Notes: generated by a model from the sequence alone, not told the origin. 64,000 nucleotides of DNA from Betaproteobacteria bacterium (GCA_009693435.1 SHXF01000004.1:13866-77865); one strand, 5' to 3'; positions 51,103-59,822 are shown, counted from the first letter of the stretch. Made by a program: numbers and translations.

Positions 51103-51495
51103 TCAGCCAAGGGCGCTGATAATATCCGTCTTCGAAAAATCGCCGCCCTTGTAGAGCAGCGCTTCGCCGCTGGTCTTGGCGAGCGCGTAGGAAAAACAAT
51201 CGCCGAAGTTAAGCCCTGCCGGATGGCGTCCCTTACCGAACTCCGAGTATGCCTGCCGTGCAAGATGTGCTTGTTCCTCCGTGACCGGCTCGATCACAAA
51301 CCCGGCGCGGCGCAAGAAGGTATCGAGCTGGCGGCTGCCGCGGTCTTTCGTCTGTGCTTCCACCACCACGGCTACTTCGACGAAAGTTGCCGCGGAGATT
51401 TTGCAGGAGTCCGCTTCACTCATCGCCTTTGCAAATACGGGCGCATCGCGCTCGGCAAACAGAATGGCAAGGATGGCTGAACTATCGACTATCAC
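51103..51495 (-). CDS. VapC-like PIN-domain toxin
   Basis: A 130-residue PIN ribonuclease. 'MIVDSSAILAILFAERDA' (Asp4), 'AATFVEVAVVVEAQ' (Glu about 40), and 'NFGDCFSYALAKTSGEALLY' (Asp about 98) plus 'KGGDFSKTDI' supply the four acidic residues. Intact. The ATG overlaps the VapB stop by 4 nt. Confidence 0.9.
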   Translation of the reverse strand: MIVDSSAILAILFAERDAPVFAKAMSEADSCKISAATFVEVAVVVEAQTKDRGSRQLDTFLRRAGFVIEPVTEEQAHLARQAYSEFGKGRHPAGLNFGDCFSYALAKTSGEALLYKGGDFSKTDIISALG

Positions 51496-51737
51496 TTCGG
51501 CAGACCCAGCTCGTCATAAAGCAGTCTGGCATGGTCAATCCGCCTGGAAGTCAGGCTCTCGGCGCAGCGCGCTCCGATGGCGAGAAGCTCGGAAGCGCTG
51601 GGGCGGTGATGGCGTTTGACGCGTTCCAATCGCTCCTGGATGGCGAGGGTCACGGCCCTGGTCATGGATTCGCCCGTCGCCTTGGCGAGCGCGGCGGCGA
51701 GTTGGTGTGTTTCAGGATCTTTGATATTCAGGGACAT
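51492..51737 (-). CDS. VapB-like antitoxin (Rv0623 type)
   Basis: An 81-residue protein. 'MSLNIKDPETHQLAAALAKA' and 'GESMTRAVTLAIQERLERV' are the typical start of the transcription-factor-type VapB. 'SRRIDHARLLYDELGLPK' is the toxin-binding tail. Coupled to VapC (ATGA). Divergent from the HipBA pair, with which it shares a 224-bp AT-rich region. Confidence 0.9.
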   Translation of the reverse strand: MSLNIKDPETHQLAAALAKATGESMTRAVTLAIQERLERVKRHHRPSASELLAIGARCAESLTSRRIDHARLLYDELGLPK

Positions 51738-51892
51738 GATTATTGATGGTGGAAAATGTTCAACCTTTCTACCTTATCCGATCCGATCTGTTGCTTCAAG
51801 GTCTACTGTTGGATGTTCGCGCGTCACTTGGGTGTCGTCCATTTATTTCTGAATATACGAAACTGATAGACTTCACTCCACGAAACACTTAA

Positions 51893-51961
51893 AATTTCGT
51901 AAAAACGATAACATAAATCTTGGTAAAGAAGTTCTTCATAAATTTTCGGTATAACGAAATT
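51893..51961 (+). promoter_or_regulatory. Candidate HipB operator/promoter region
   Basis: AATTTCGT (51893-51900) and ACGAAATT (51954-51961) are perfect inverted copies 53 nt apart. A second AATTTTCG at about 51940 gives a closer, slightly imperfect palindrome with the same right half. The sequence is markedly AT-rich compared with its surroundings. HipB-type repressors bind such paired half-sites; assigned by analogy. Confidence 0.45.
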
Positions 51962-52261
51962 ATGAGACGTCTAAGCAATCCTGTTGCCCCCGATTCCCCC
52001 CATGTAGATTCATTGATCACCCTGGGTCAGATAGTGCGTGCCCGTCGCCTCGCAAGCGGGTTGCGCATTGATGATGCCGCAGCCCTCTGCGCCGTTTCGG
52101 TGGATCTCATGTCCCGCCTGGAAAATGGCCACGCGGGGGTGTCCAGCGCTCGCTTGCTCAGGGTATTCGATGCCTTGGGTCTGGCGATGTTTGTACTGGA
52201 CAAGGAGAGTATCCCCGCGGCCCTCAAAGCCCCGAGGCATAAAGAGACGCCCCCCGGGTGA
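51962..52261 (+). CDS. HipB-like HTH antitoxin/repressor
   Basis: A 99-residue Xre-type protein. 'LGQIVRARRLASGLRIDDAA' followed by 'CAVSVDLMSRLENGHAGVSS' is the helix-turn-helix. The 'VFDALGLAMFVLDKES' end is HipB-like. The stop overlaps the HipA GTG. It would repress the pair together with HipA. Confidence 0.88.
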   Translation: MRRLSNPVAPDSPHVDSLITLGQIVRARRLASGLRIDDAAALCAVSVDLMSRLENGHAGVSSARLLRVFDALGLAMFVLDKESIPAALKAPRHKETPPG

Positions 52262-53598
52262 CCGATCGTCATGCACTGTCGGTATTTGACGCCAACATTT
52301 GCATTGGCACGGTCGCCTACGAGGCGCTCGATGAACGCTTTTCCTTCGAGTATGCAAACGAATGGCGCGACTTTGAAGGCGCATATCCGTTGTCGCCGCA
52401 CTTCCCGCTGGCGGGCGGAGATGCTGTTCAGGGAAGCGTGCGCCGCTTCATCGAGAATCTGCTGCCCGAAGGCCGCGCGCTGGACATTGTTTCGCTCACC
52501 TACCAGGTGGCGCGGAACAATGTCTTCGGTCTTATCCGGGAACTGGGACGCGAGACCGCCGGTGCGCTCTCGTTTCTGCCTGTAGGCGAATCGCCTGAAA
52601 CGCAGCAAACCACGTGCCGCGAAATCACCCGCGATGAACTCGCGCGCCGCATTGCCGGGCGCGCGCAACTGCCGTTTTCCGTCTGGGACGGCCGTATGCG
52701 CATGTCCATTGCCGGTTACCAGGACAAGTTGCCGGTCTTTATCGACGATGAGGGACGGTTGTATCTCGTCGAGGGGCAGCTTGCGTCCACCCACATCCTC
52801 AAACCCGAGCCTGCGCTGGACAATCTGCCGATGCTGGTCGCCAACGAGCATTACTGCATGGGCCTTGCGAAGCGCCTCGGACTTCCGGTTGCGAACACCA
52901 CGCTGATGCGCGTGCCCGAGCCGGTGCTGGCGGTCGAACGGTTCGACCGCGTGAAAAGCGCCGGCCGGGTGGCGCGCCTGCACATCATCGACGCCTGCCA
53001 GGCGCTCAATCTGCCGGTTGCGTACAAATACGAGCGCAACTTCGGCTCGGGCCGCGACGTGCGTCACATTCGCGACGGGGTGAGCTTCGAAAGTTTGTTC
53101 TCGATCAGCGAGCACACCATCCGCAAAGCTTCGACCCGCCAGATGCTGGCGCGCTGGGCGCTGTTTCAGTACCTCATCGGCAATTGCGATGCGCACGGCA
53201 AGAACCTGTCGTTCTTCTGCCTCGGCGACGGACTTGCCATGGCGCCGTTCTACGATCTGGTGAGCGTGGTGCAGTACCCCGGGCTCGACCATGAACTGTC
53301 GATGGCCTTTGGCGACGAATTCCGCCTCGATGACGTGAGCTCGTTTGCGTGGGCGGATTTTGCCCGGCGCACCGCGCTGCAACGACCGTTCCTCGGACGG
53401 GAGATGAAACGCCTGGCCCGGGCAGCGCAAGCTGCCGCCGGCGCCCAGGCTGCGATGCCCGACTACGAGGGCGCGGAGCGCGATTTCGTGCAGCGCATTG
53501 AAGCGACAGTGAAGGCACAAGCGGAAAAGCTGCTTGCGGCGATCTCGCCGATGCTCGCGATCGATGCGGCGTTGCTCGGGCCTGGAGCGGCTGCCTGA
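52258..53598 (+). CDS. HipA-like serine/threonine kinase toxin
   Basis: A 446-residue HipA kinase. N-domain 'IENLLPEGRALDIVSLTYQV' with 'NNVFGLIRELGRETAGALSF', P-loop-like 'SIAGYQDKLPVFID' (around 150), 'HILKPE' (Lys that holds ATP), 'NEHYCMGLAKRLGLPVANTT', catalytic loop 'LIGNCDAHGKNLSFF' (around 310) and metal-binding 'PFYDLVS'. All key residues are seen, so it appears active. Relatives phosphorylate aminoacyl-tRNA synthetases and induce dormancy. GTG start coupled to HipB. Confidence 0.92.
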   Translation: MTDRHALSVFDANICIGTVAYEALDERFSFEYANEWRDFEGAYPLSPHFPLAGGDAVQGSVRRFIENLLPEGRALDIVSLTYQVARNNVFGLIRELGRETAGALSFLPVGESPETQQTTCREITRDELARRIAGRAQLPFSVWDGRMRMSIAGYQDKLPVFIDDEGRLYLVEGQLASTHILKPEPALDNLPMLVANEHYCMGLAKRLGLPVANTTLMRVPEPVLAVERFDRVKSAGRVARLHIIDACQALNLPVAYKYERNFGSGRDVRHIRDGVSFESLFSISEHTIRKASTRQMLARWALFQYLIGNCDAHGKNLSFFCLGDGLAMAPFYDLVSVVQYPGLDHELSMAFGDEFRLDDVSSFAWADFARRTALQRPFLGREMKRLARAAQAAAGAQAAMPDYEGAERDFVQRIEATVKAQAEKLLAAISPMLAIDAALLGPGAAA

Positions 53599-53725
53599 AA
53601 TCTGGTTGGGTCTCCGGCATGCTGGAGTTGGCTTCAGTGGCTGCGCCGCAGATCGAATTCGATCGGCCTATCACCCGGCAGATACATGCAGGTGCAAAAA
53701 CAGGCAAGTGCCGCGATCGCTTCCC

Positions 53726-54706
53726 TCAGTTCAGCTTCGCGCCCGAGGCCTTGACCACCTCGCCCAGGCGCTTGATTTCCGAGCGGATGAAGGTGGCGAA
53801 TTCCGCCGGTGTGCTGCCGAGCGGCTCCATGCCCAGTGCGAAGAGCTTCTCGCGCAGGGCGGGCACTTGCAGCAATGCCCGCGTCTCGGCGTTGATGCGG
53901 TTGACTATGGCCTCGGGCGTGCCGGCGGGGGCGGCCAGCCCGAACCACGCCGAGACGTCGTATCCGGCAAGGCCCTGGCTCGCGATCGTGGGCATGTCGG
54001 GCAGGAGGGCGAGCGGCTTTTCCGAGGTGAGCCCGAGCGCCCTGAGTTTGCCCGCCTTGACCTGGGCAAGTGCGGTGGGCACGCTCGCGAATGTCATGGA
54101 GACTTCGCCCGCCAGCGCGGCATTGATGGCGGCGGGCGTCGACTTGTACGGCACGTGCAGCAGCTTCACTCCGGCGAGCTGCATCAGCACTTCGCCCGAG
54201 ATATGCATCGAGGTGCCGGTGCCGCCCGAGGCGTAACTCAGCTCGCCCGGCTTCCTCTTTGCGAGCGCGACGAGTTCCGCAAGGGTGTTGACACCAAGTG
54301 CGGGGGGCACCACCAGCACGTTGGGATTGCCGGCCACCAGCACGATGGGCGCGAAGTCCTTGATCGGGTCGAAAGGCATGTTGGGATAGATGGACGCGTT
54401 GGCGCCATGCGTGCTGGAGGAGGCCATCAGCAACGCATGGCCATCCGGCGCCGACCTGGCTACCGCCTCCCCCGCAATGTTGCCGCCGGCCCCGGCGCGG
54501 TTTTCGATGATGACGGGTTGGCCCAGCCGCTTGCCAAGTTCCTCGCCCACGATCCGGGTCAGCACGTCGGCCGCCGCCCCCGGGCCGATGGTCACGAAAA
54601 TATGTATCGCCTTGGCAGGATAGCTTTGCGCGGCAAGCGGCGCCGCGTGAAGCAGGGAGAAAATGGTGATCAGTCCCGATGCAATTCCAGCGTCAAGTCG
54701 CGACAT
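53726..54706 (-). CDS. Bug/TctC family periplasmic binding protein
   Basis: A 326-residue receptor. Signal peptide near 1-27 ('LITIFSLLHAAPLAAQS'), then 'YPAKAIHIFVTIGPGAAADV', 'NRAGAGGNIAGEAVARSAPD' and 'LLHVPYKSTPAAINAALAGE'. Start at the ATG behind GGGAGACAGGT; longer in-frame starts would run into the 13-nt repeat array. Divergent from the FAD monooxygenase. Confidence 0.9.
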   Translation of the reverse strand: MSRLDAGIASGLITIFSLLHAAPLAAQSYPAKAIHIFVTIGPGAAADVLTRIVGEELGKRLGQPVIIENRAGAGGNIAGEAVARSAPDGHALLMASSSTHGANASIYPNMPFDPIKDFAPIVLVAGNPNVLVVPPALGVNTLAELVALAKRKPGELSYASGGTGTSMHISGEVLMQLAGVKLLHVPYKSTPAAINAALAGEVSMTFASVPTALAQVKAGKLRALGLTSEKPLALLPDMPTIASQGLAGYDVSAWFGLAAPAGTPEAIVNRINAETRALLQVPALREKLFALGMEPLGSTPAEFATFIRSEIKRLGEVVKASGAKLN

Positions 54707-54779
54707 ACCTGTCTCCCTCGCACATTTCGGTTCGGACTCGCTTCGCTTCGGACTCGCGCCCGATGTGTCGCGCGATAGG

Positions 54780-54935
54780 GTCGACCTAACTCGTCGACCC
54801 AACTCGTCGACCCAACCCGTCGACCTAACTCGTCGACCTAACTCGTCGACCGAACCCGTCGACCGAACCCGTCGACCCAACCCGTCGACCTGACCCGTCG
54901 ACCCAACCCGTCAAGCTAATCCGGCACGCTAACCC
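54780..54935. repeat. 13-nt tandem array (10 good units plus 2 decayed)
   Basis: Units such as GTCGACCTAACTC, GTCGACCCAACTC and GTCGACCGAACCC follow each other exactly every 13 nt from 54780 to 54909. GTCAAGCTAATCC and GGCACGCTAACCC follow as decayed units. Lies between the divergent Bug and monooxygenase genes (383-bp gap). Not CRISPR: no spacers. Confidence 0.92.
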
Positions 54936-55089
54936 GGCACGCCCAGATGATTGCCGCAATCCCAATCGAATGCAATGGCCTGGCACCGTGCAAGGCTCTT
55001 GCCCGTAATGACCGTCGCGCCGAGCGGGCTGCTAGACTCCCGGGCAATTGAAGCAGGTGCGCATAGTTGAATCCAATCGCAATGTCCCT

Positions 55090-56322
55090 ATGAAGCGGCG
55101 TGCCCTCGTGATCGGCGGTTCGCTCGGCGGACTTTTCGCGGCCAGTCTGTTGCTTGAACAAGGCTGGGATGTCGACATCTGCGAGCGCGCCGGCGATGAA
55201 CTCGCGTCGCGCGGCGCCGGCATCGGCACCCATGAGGAGCTGTTCGGCGTGTTGCGCCGGATCGGCGTTGCGATCGACGACAGCATCGGCGTCCGGGTGG
55301 CGGACCGCATCTGCCTGGATGGCGCAGGCCGCGCCCTGCATCGCATTCATTGGGGCCGCACCATGAGCGGCTGGTCGCGCATCTACCGCCCCCTGAAGGA
55401 TCGCTTCCCGGCGGACCGCTGCCACTTCGGCAGGAATTACACCGGCTTTGAGGCAGTCGAGGGCGAGGTCGTCGCGCGCTTCGATGATGGCTCCGAAGCA
55501 CGGGCCGACCTGCTGATCGGCGCCGATGGCATACGTTCCGCGGTGCGCGCGCAGCTCGTCCCGGGCGCGGATCCCCGCTATGCAGGCTACATCGGCTGGC
55601 GCGGCGTGGTCGACGAGCGTGCTATGCCGCGGGACATGCGGGCGCGCCTCGAAACCTGCTACTACTTCGCCCTGCCGCCCGGCGAAATGATGGTGTGCTA
55701 TCCGGTGCCCGGACCGGGCGACGATGTGAGTGCGGGCTGCCGCTCCTGGAACTATGTCTGGTATCGGGCAACGCGGAGCGAACAGGAACTCCGCGACCTC
55801 TGCACCGGCTCCGACGGGCGCCACTACGGCACGGCTATCCCGCCGCCGCTCATCCGCCCGGAGGTGGCCGCGGGCATAAAGGCGGTGGCGCGCGACAGGG
55901 TCGCGCCGCAGATCGCCGCGCTGGTCGAACTGTCCCAGCCGTTCTTCCAGGCGATCTTCGATGTCGAGTCGCCGATTATCGCGCTCGGCCGCGTGGTGCT
56001 GCTCGGGGACGCGGCGTTCGTGGCGCGCCCTCACCTGGGCATAGGCGTCACCAAAGCCGCGCTCGACGCGTTGTGCCTCGCGCGCTCCATCGAGATCGCC
56101 GGCAGCGATCTGGACGCGGCACTCGCGCGCTACCAGCGACTGCGCGGAGATTTCGGGCGGCGCTGCGTTGCGCGCGGCCGGCGCATCGGCGCCTTCATCG
56201 AAGCCCGTGCGCGGCCGGAAGCCGGCTGGCCTCCCGAGGCGCTGGATCAAGACCCCGAGCGCCTCATGCGCGAGGTCGGCGCGAGCATTGCGGACATACC
56301 GGAGCTCGCGCTCGAAGTCTGA
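55090..56322 (+). CDS. FAD-dependent aromatic monooxygenase
   Basis: A 410-residue class A flavin hydroxylase, closest in look to 2,6-dihydroxypyridine/6-hydroxynicotinate hydroxylases. 'ALVIGGSLGGLFAASLLLEQ' is the FAD Rossmann motif, 'DLLIGADGIRSAVRAQLVPG' is the DG motif (around 165), and 'GRVVLLGDAAFVARPHLGIG' is the GD motif (around 310). It hydroxylates an aromatic or N-heteroaromatic substrate with NAD(P)H. ATG 55090 chosen because the FAD motif begins at once. Next gene (TarD-like) follows on the same strand. Confidence 0.88.
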   Translation: MKRRALVIGGSLGGLFAASLLLEQGWDVDICERAGDELASRGAGIGTHEELFGVLRRIGVAIDDSIGVRVADRICLDGAGRALHRIHWGRTMSGWSRIYRPLKDRFPADRCHFGRNYTGFEAVEGEVVARFDDGSEARADLLIGADGIRSAVRAQLVPGADPRYAGYIGWRGVVDERAMPRDMRARLETCYYFALPPGEMMVCYPVPGPGDDVSAGCRSWNYVWYRATRSEQELRDLCTGSDGRHYGTAIPPPLIRPEVAAGIKAVARDRVAPQIAALVELSQPFFQAIFDVESPIIALGRVVLLGDAAFVARPHLGIGVTKAALDALCLARSIEIAGSDLDAALARYQRLRGDFGRRCVARGRRIGAFIEARARPEAGWPPEALDQDPERLMREVGASIADIPELALEV

Positions 56323-56446
56323 ACGCCGGCGCGAATGCCGCTGCGATCGATTGACTCGAGTGACGCGCTACACTTCCCAGTGTAGATGCGGAACACAGCG
56401 AACCCTTGGAAATGCGGATCACCGATTACCGGAGCCTCGCAACGCG

Positions 56447-57646
56447 ATGAAGATTGTCTCCCTGCGCGAACGTACCGTGCCCATCGGCTCTGCGATGCGC
56501 AACGCCTCGATCGGTTTCGGTGGCATGACCGCGTCGGCGCTGGCGGTGGTCACCGATCGTGTGTTCGATGGCAAACCGCTGGTCGGCTACGCCTTCGATT
56601 CCATCGGCCGCTACGCCAAGGGCGGTCTGCTGCGCGAGCGCTTCATACCGCGGCTGCTCGCAGCGGCGCCGGATACGCTGCTCGATTCGGACGGGATCAT
56701 CGATCCGGATGCCTGCGCCCGCGTGCTGATGCAGGACGAAAAAGAGGGTGGGCACGGCGAGCGGCCCGGTGCGGTCGGGCTGCTGGACGCGGCCTTGTGG
56801 GATGCGCGCGCGAAGATGCAGGGACTGCCGCTGTGGCGCGCACTCGCGCAGCACTACGGCACGGTGGCGGCGAGCGGGACGATTCGCGTCTACGGCTCCT
56901 GCGGGCATTTCCGGCCGGATGCGCCGGGCAGTCGCGCCACCGACGGTCTGCGCGACGAAGTGCAGCGCGTGGCGGACGCCGGCTACCGGCTGGTGAAGAT
57001 CAAGGTCGGCGGCGAACCGGCCGATGAAAAGCGCATCGAGGCGGCGGCCAAGGCCATGGGCGGCTCATCGCGGGTTGCAGTCGATGTGAATGGCAAACTG
57101 GAGGAGTCGCGGGCGAAGCGATGGTTCGCGATGACGGGCGAGCGCGGCGTGGCCTTCGTCGAGGAACCTGCGCCGCCGCTGGACTACGCGCTGCTCGCGC
57201 GCTACGCCGCCATGGCACCGGGGCTGGTCGCCACCGGGGAGAACCTGTTTTCCTTCGACGACGCGCGCAACCTGTTGCGCTACGGCGCTCTGCGCTCCGA
57301 TCGCGACCTGCTGCAGTTCGATCCGCTGCTCGCCTACGGCGTCGGCGAGTACCAGCGCATCATCGCGGCATACACCACCGCCGGCTGGCGACGCGATCGC
57401 TTCGTGCCGCACGCCGGGCATCTGTTTGCCGCGCACGTCGTGGCCGGACTGGGCCTGGGCATGCACGAGGCGGCGCCGGATCCGACCCTTGCCTACGGCG
57501 GGTTCTGGGATGGCACGAAGGTCGAGGATGGCGCGGTGCGCATACCCGATCATCCGGGCGCCGGATTCGAGGCGAAAGCCAACCTATTTGCGTTGCTCTC
57601 GCCGCTGGGTGACGCAGGATTCACGGAACGATCCACAACTTCTTGA
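56447..57646 (+). CDS. Enolase-superfamily dehydratase, D-tartrate dehydratase-like
   Basis: A 399-residue enolase-superfamily protein. 'RLVKIKVGG' (catalytic Lys, around 183-185), 'VAVDVNGK' (metal Asp, around 211), 'FVEEPAPPLDYALL' (metal Glu, around 238), 'ATGENLFSFDDARNLLRYGA' (around 264) and 'RFVPHAGHLFAAHVVAGLGL' (His around 322) follow the pattern of Bradyrhizobium D-tartrate dehydratase. It probably dehydrates an acid sugar or hydroxy acid. It starts 124 nt after the monooxygenase and is 12 nt before a VOC gene. Confidence 0.85.
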   Translation: MKIVSLRERTVPIGSAMRNASIGFGGMTASALAVVTDRVFDGKPLVGYAFDSIGRYAKGGLLRERFIPRLLAAAPDTLLDSDGIIDPDACARVLMQDEKEGGHGERPGAVGLLDAALWDARAKMQGLPLWRALAQHYGTVAASGTIRVYGSCGHFRPDAPGSRATDGLRDEVQRVADAGYRLVKIKVGGEPADEKRIEAAAKAMGGSSRVAVDVNGKLEESRAKRWFAMTGERGVAFVEEPAPPLDYALLARYAAMAPGLVATGENLFSFDDARNLLRYGALRSDRDLLQFDPLLAYGVGEYQRIIAAYTTAGWRRDRFVPHAGHLFAAHVVAGLGLGMHEAAPDPTLAYGGFWDGTKVEDGAVRIPDHPGAGFEAKANLFALLSPLGDAGFTERSTTS

Positions 57647-57658
57647 AGGAGACTCGAC

Positions 57659-58090
57659 ATGGAAAAAAATAAAACGGAAGAAAACAAAACGGCGAAGCTG
57701 CGTCACATCGCGATTTCGGCGCCCGACATGGAGGCGACCGCGAAGTTCTACGAAGAGACCTTCGGCATGAAGCGGGTCAACGTCGCGATCACGCCGTACG
57801 GCGATGGCATCTCGCTCACCGACGGCGTGTTCAACCTGACCATCCTGCATTTCCACACCGACGATGCCGCGGGCGACGAGCGCGGCAAAAACTTCGTCGG
57901 CCTGCACCACATGGGCTTCATCGTCGATGACCTGGAAGCGACGAGCGAACAGATCAAGGCCAATGGCGGCACCTTCCACCGCGAGCTGAAGGGCGGCGGA
58001 GGCGTGGACTTCGAACGCAAGTTCCGCGACCCCAACGGCATCGTGTTCGACATTTCGCACCATGGGTGGGTGGGGACGGGAAAGGTGTGA
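57659..58090 (+). CDS. VOC-family (glyoxalase/bleomycin-resistance fold) protein
   Basis: A 143-residue metal-binding VOC protein. 'LRHIAISAPDMEATAKFYEE' supplies the first His, 'HHMGFIVDDLEATSEQI' the second, and 'FRDPNGIVFDISHHG' the closing strand. Roles range from epimerase to extradiol dioxygenase. AGGAGACTCGAC precedes the ATG. Its 3' end plus about 140 bp downstream has a second copy at 61552-61740. Confidence 0.87.
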   Translation: MEKNKTEENKTAKLRHIAISAPDMEATAKFYEETFGMKRVNVAITPYGDGISLTDGVFNLTILHFHTDDAAGDERGKNFVGLHHMGFIVDDLEATSEQIKANGGTFHRELKGGGGVDFERKFRDPNGIVFDISHHGWVGTGKV

Positions 58091-58230
58091 GGAGACGGCA
58101 TTCGGCGGGGTGTTGCGGTTTCCGTCTGACGAGATGTTATATTAAAAATACTCTCAAAGTGCCTGTAGACATCCGTCGCTACTGGAAGGTAAACGTAAAA
58201 TCTTCTGAATATTGGAACGTCCGTCGCCGC
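58039..58230 (+). repeat. Duplicated segment, copy 1 (VOC 3' end and flank)
   Basis: From GTGTTCGACAT through the VOC stop and on to CCGCGG (58230) the sequence matches 61552-61740 at most positions. Shared blocks include CGCACCATGGG, GGGGTGTTGCGG, CTGACGAGAT and AAAATCTTCTGAATAT. The rest of the 351-bp gap to the PIN gene (58231-58441) holds nothing I recognise. Confidence 0.85.
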
Positions 58231-58441
58231 GGTCGGACTGCTCCATCGAACCGCAGCGACGCTCGCGCGCGAGATCGCAGGTCGTGGCAACGAGAGTTTG
58301 CAAGTTCAGCCGGTTATGCGTGCCTTTGAGTGAACGGCATGCAGCCGAGCAGTGGTATCGCACAACGGCGCCGGAAGCTCCATCTAGAGGTGCGCCCGAG
58401 AGCGTCTGCGACCAGCAGCTATATCGCAGCCCGGATCGGGT

Positions 58442-58864
58442 TCAGATCGCAGGCGCAATTGTTTCGAGCGCTGCCGTGGCGGTGACGATGGGAATATTTT
58501 CGTATCTGCGCAGAGACAGCAGGTCGTCGTCTCCTGACACGATCAGGTCTGCGCCGGCAGCGATAGCGCATGCGAGCACATGGTCGTCGTCGGAATCGCG
58601 GCATACCGGTTGCGTCAGCGGTGCCGGCTCAAACCACAGCACACTTGCAAGATACCGGCGATGCACATCCCTTGCCGATAGCCCTCGTTTTGCCAGAGCC
58701 TGCGCTATCGCGGGATAGGCGAGGACCCGCCCCAACTCGGTCGAGAGGAATGGGCTGGTACAGAGTTCGATTTGTCCTGTCAGCCCGGAAAGCAACAGCC
58801 GACCGGGAATGCCGCCCCAGCCGAAAGCCGATATTGTGATGTTCGTGTCAAGTACGACACGCAT
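58442..58864 (-). CDS. PIN-domain toxin (COG1569-like)
   Basis: A 140-residue PIN protein. 'MRVVLDTNITISAFGWGGIP' gives the first Asp, and 'CRDSDDDHVLACAIAAGADL' and 'IVSGDDDLLSLRRYENI' the other acidic residues. Intact by length. It directly follows its antitoxin with no gap. Possible tRNA/mRNA nuclease. Confidence 0.87.
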   Translation of the reverse strand: MRVVLDTNITISAFGWGGIPGRLLLSGLTGQIELCTSPFLSTELGRVLAYPAIAQALAKRGLSARDVHRRYLASVLWFEPAPLTQPVCRDSDDDHVLACAIAAGADLIVSGDDDLLSLRRYENIPIVTATAALETIAPAI

Positions 58865-59095
58865 TCATGCCGCGCGAAACCCGCGCCGCACGGCAGCGAT
58901 CATTGACCGGATGTCTGCCGCCGGCGGTGCCGGTTCGGTTGCCGGATGGCTGGTGAGCAGATCGTGTAATTCGGTTCCGGATTTGAGGCGCAGCATTTCC
59001 GCAAGAACCGGCGCAAGAATCTCGCTCGACAGCAGACCACGCTTGCGTGCTTCTTCCGCGAGGTCGTCCGGTAATTCAATGGTTACGGTGGTCAT
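58865..59095 (-). CDS. Ribbon-helix-helix-type antitoxin partner of the PIN toxin
   Basis: A 76-residue protein. 'MTTVTIELPDDLAEEARKRG' is a ribbon-helix-helix opening, and 'ADIRSMIAAVRRGFRAA' the basic/helical end. The stop abuts the toxin ATG. The first ATG with the RHH motif was chosen over a longer in-frame option. The 224 bp upstream hold nothing clear. Confidence 0.8.
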   Translation of the reverse strand: MTTVTIELPDDLAEEARKRGLLSSEILAPVLAEMLRLKSGTELHDLLTSHPATEPAPPAADIRSMIAAVRRGFRAA

Positions 59096-59319
59096 GGTCG
59101 CTGGTTCGGAAATGGCTTGCATGGATGGTATCGCAAGCCGATTCTCCGCGTACGGAAAGGCTATTGCGCAAGACACGCCTTATCGCCGACGCGGACTCAA
59201 CTCTTTGCCCGGCCTGGAATAAAACTGAAAACAGGTGGTCAATGCATATCGCGAACGACGGTCAAGTCTGGTCGCGTGGCAACGCAATTGGATATCGTAT
59301 CCATTTTCCTTTGCGGACT

Positions 59320-59631
59320 TCAGACAACCGCAAGTCGTTCGACGGTATCCGGATAACGTGCAACCAGGCGGATCAACAGCGCAGCCTGGGCATTCGGCTT
59401 GGCGCGACCTTGTTCCCAGTTTTCCAAAGTGCGCTCGTTGGTACGCAGGTAGCGGGCGAAAACGGTTCGGGACAGGTTCAGCTTTTTGCGGACGCGCACG
59501 AGTTCCCTGGCAGTGACGACCGGTGCGGGTTTGATTTCGATTGCATGCGTGCGCAGGGTGATTTTTCCTTCGCGCTGGGATTTCAGCGCTTCGAATCCCT
59601 CGGTCAGTTCGGCGAATACGTTGCGTTTCAT
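59320..59631 (-). CDS. HTH antitoxin (HigA/NadS-like)
   Basis: A 103-residue protein. 'MKRNVFAELTEGFEALKSQR' at the N-terminus and 'TARELVRVRKKLNLSRTVFA' with 'RYLRTNERTLENWEQGRAKP' (an Xre helix-turn-helix) are typical of the NadS/HigA group that follows RelE-type toxins. The ATG overlaps the stop of the toxin remnant (ATGA), confirming the original order toxin-antitoxin. It appears intact while its toxin is not. Confidence 0.87.
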   Translation of the reverse strand: MKRNVFAELTEGFEALKSQREGKITLRTHAIEIKPAPVVTARELVRVRKKLNLSRTVFARYLRTNERTLENWEQGRAKPNAQAALLIRLVARYPDTVERLAVV

Positions 59632-59748
59632 GTTTTCCTCCTGGCATGCAATTCAAGCTTGAGCATTTCCTTCAATAGAGCCCGTTCTTTCGCGGTCAAA
59701 TCGTCTGTGGCGAGCAAACGCGGGAAGTTCCACGAACACGGCTTGCAT
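59628..59748 (-). pseudogene. RelE/HigB-like toxin with internal deletion
   Basis: From ATG (59746-59748) the frame reads 'MQAVFVELPAFARHR', the usual N-terminus of the NadN/RelE toxins. After about 15 codons the recognisable sequence continues in another frame as 'TDDLTAKERALLKEMLKLEL', ending at TGA 59628-59630 overlapping the antitoxin start. That is the normal C-terminus. About 60-70 central residues, including most of the ribosome-binding core, are missing. Confidence 0.75.
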
Positions 59749-59822
59749 GTGAGAATCATACGTAGATTACGTATAGCGTTCAAGCTCGCGTGAAGCGACA
59801 GCCCGGATGAAGCGCAGGGTCC

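Noticed and set aside
54780..54935. Regular array that could be taken for CRISPR
   Set aside because: Units of 13 nt follow each other without spacers and no cas gene is in the window; it is a plain tandem repeat.
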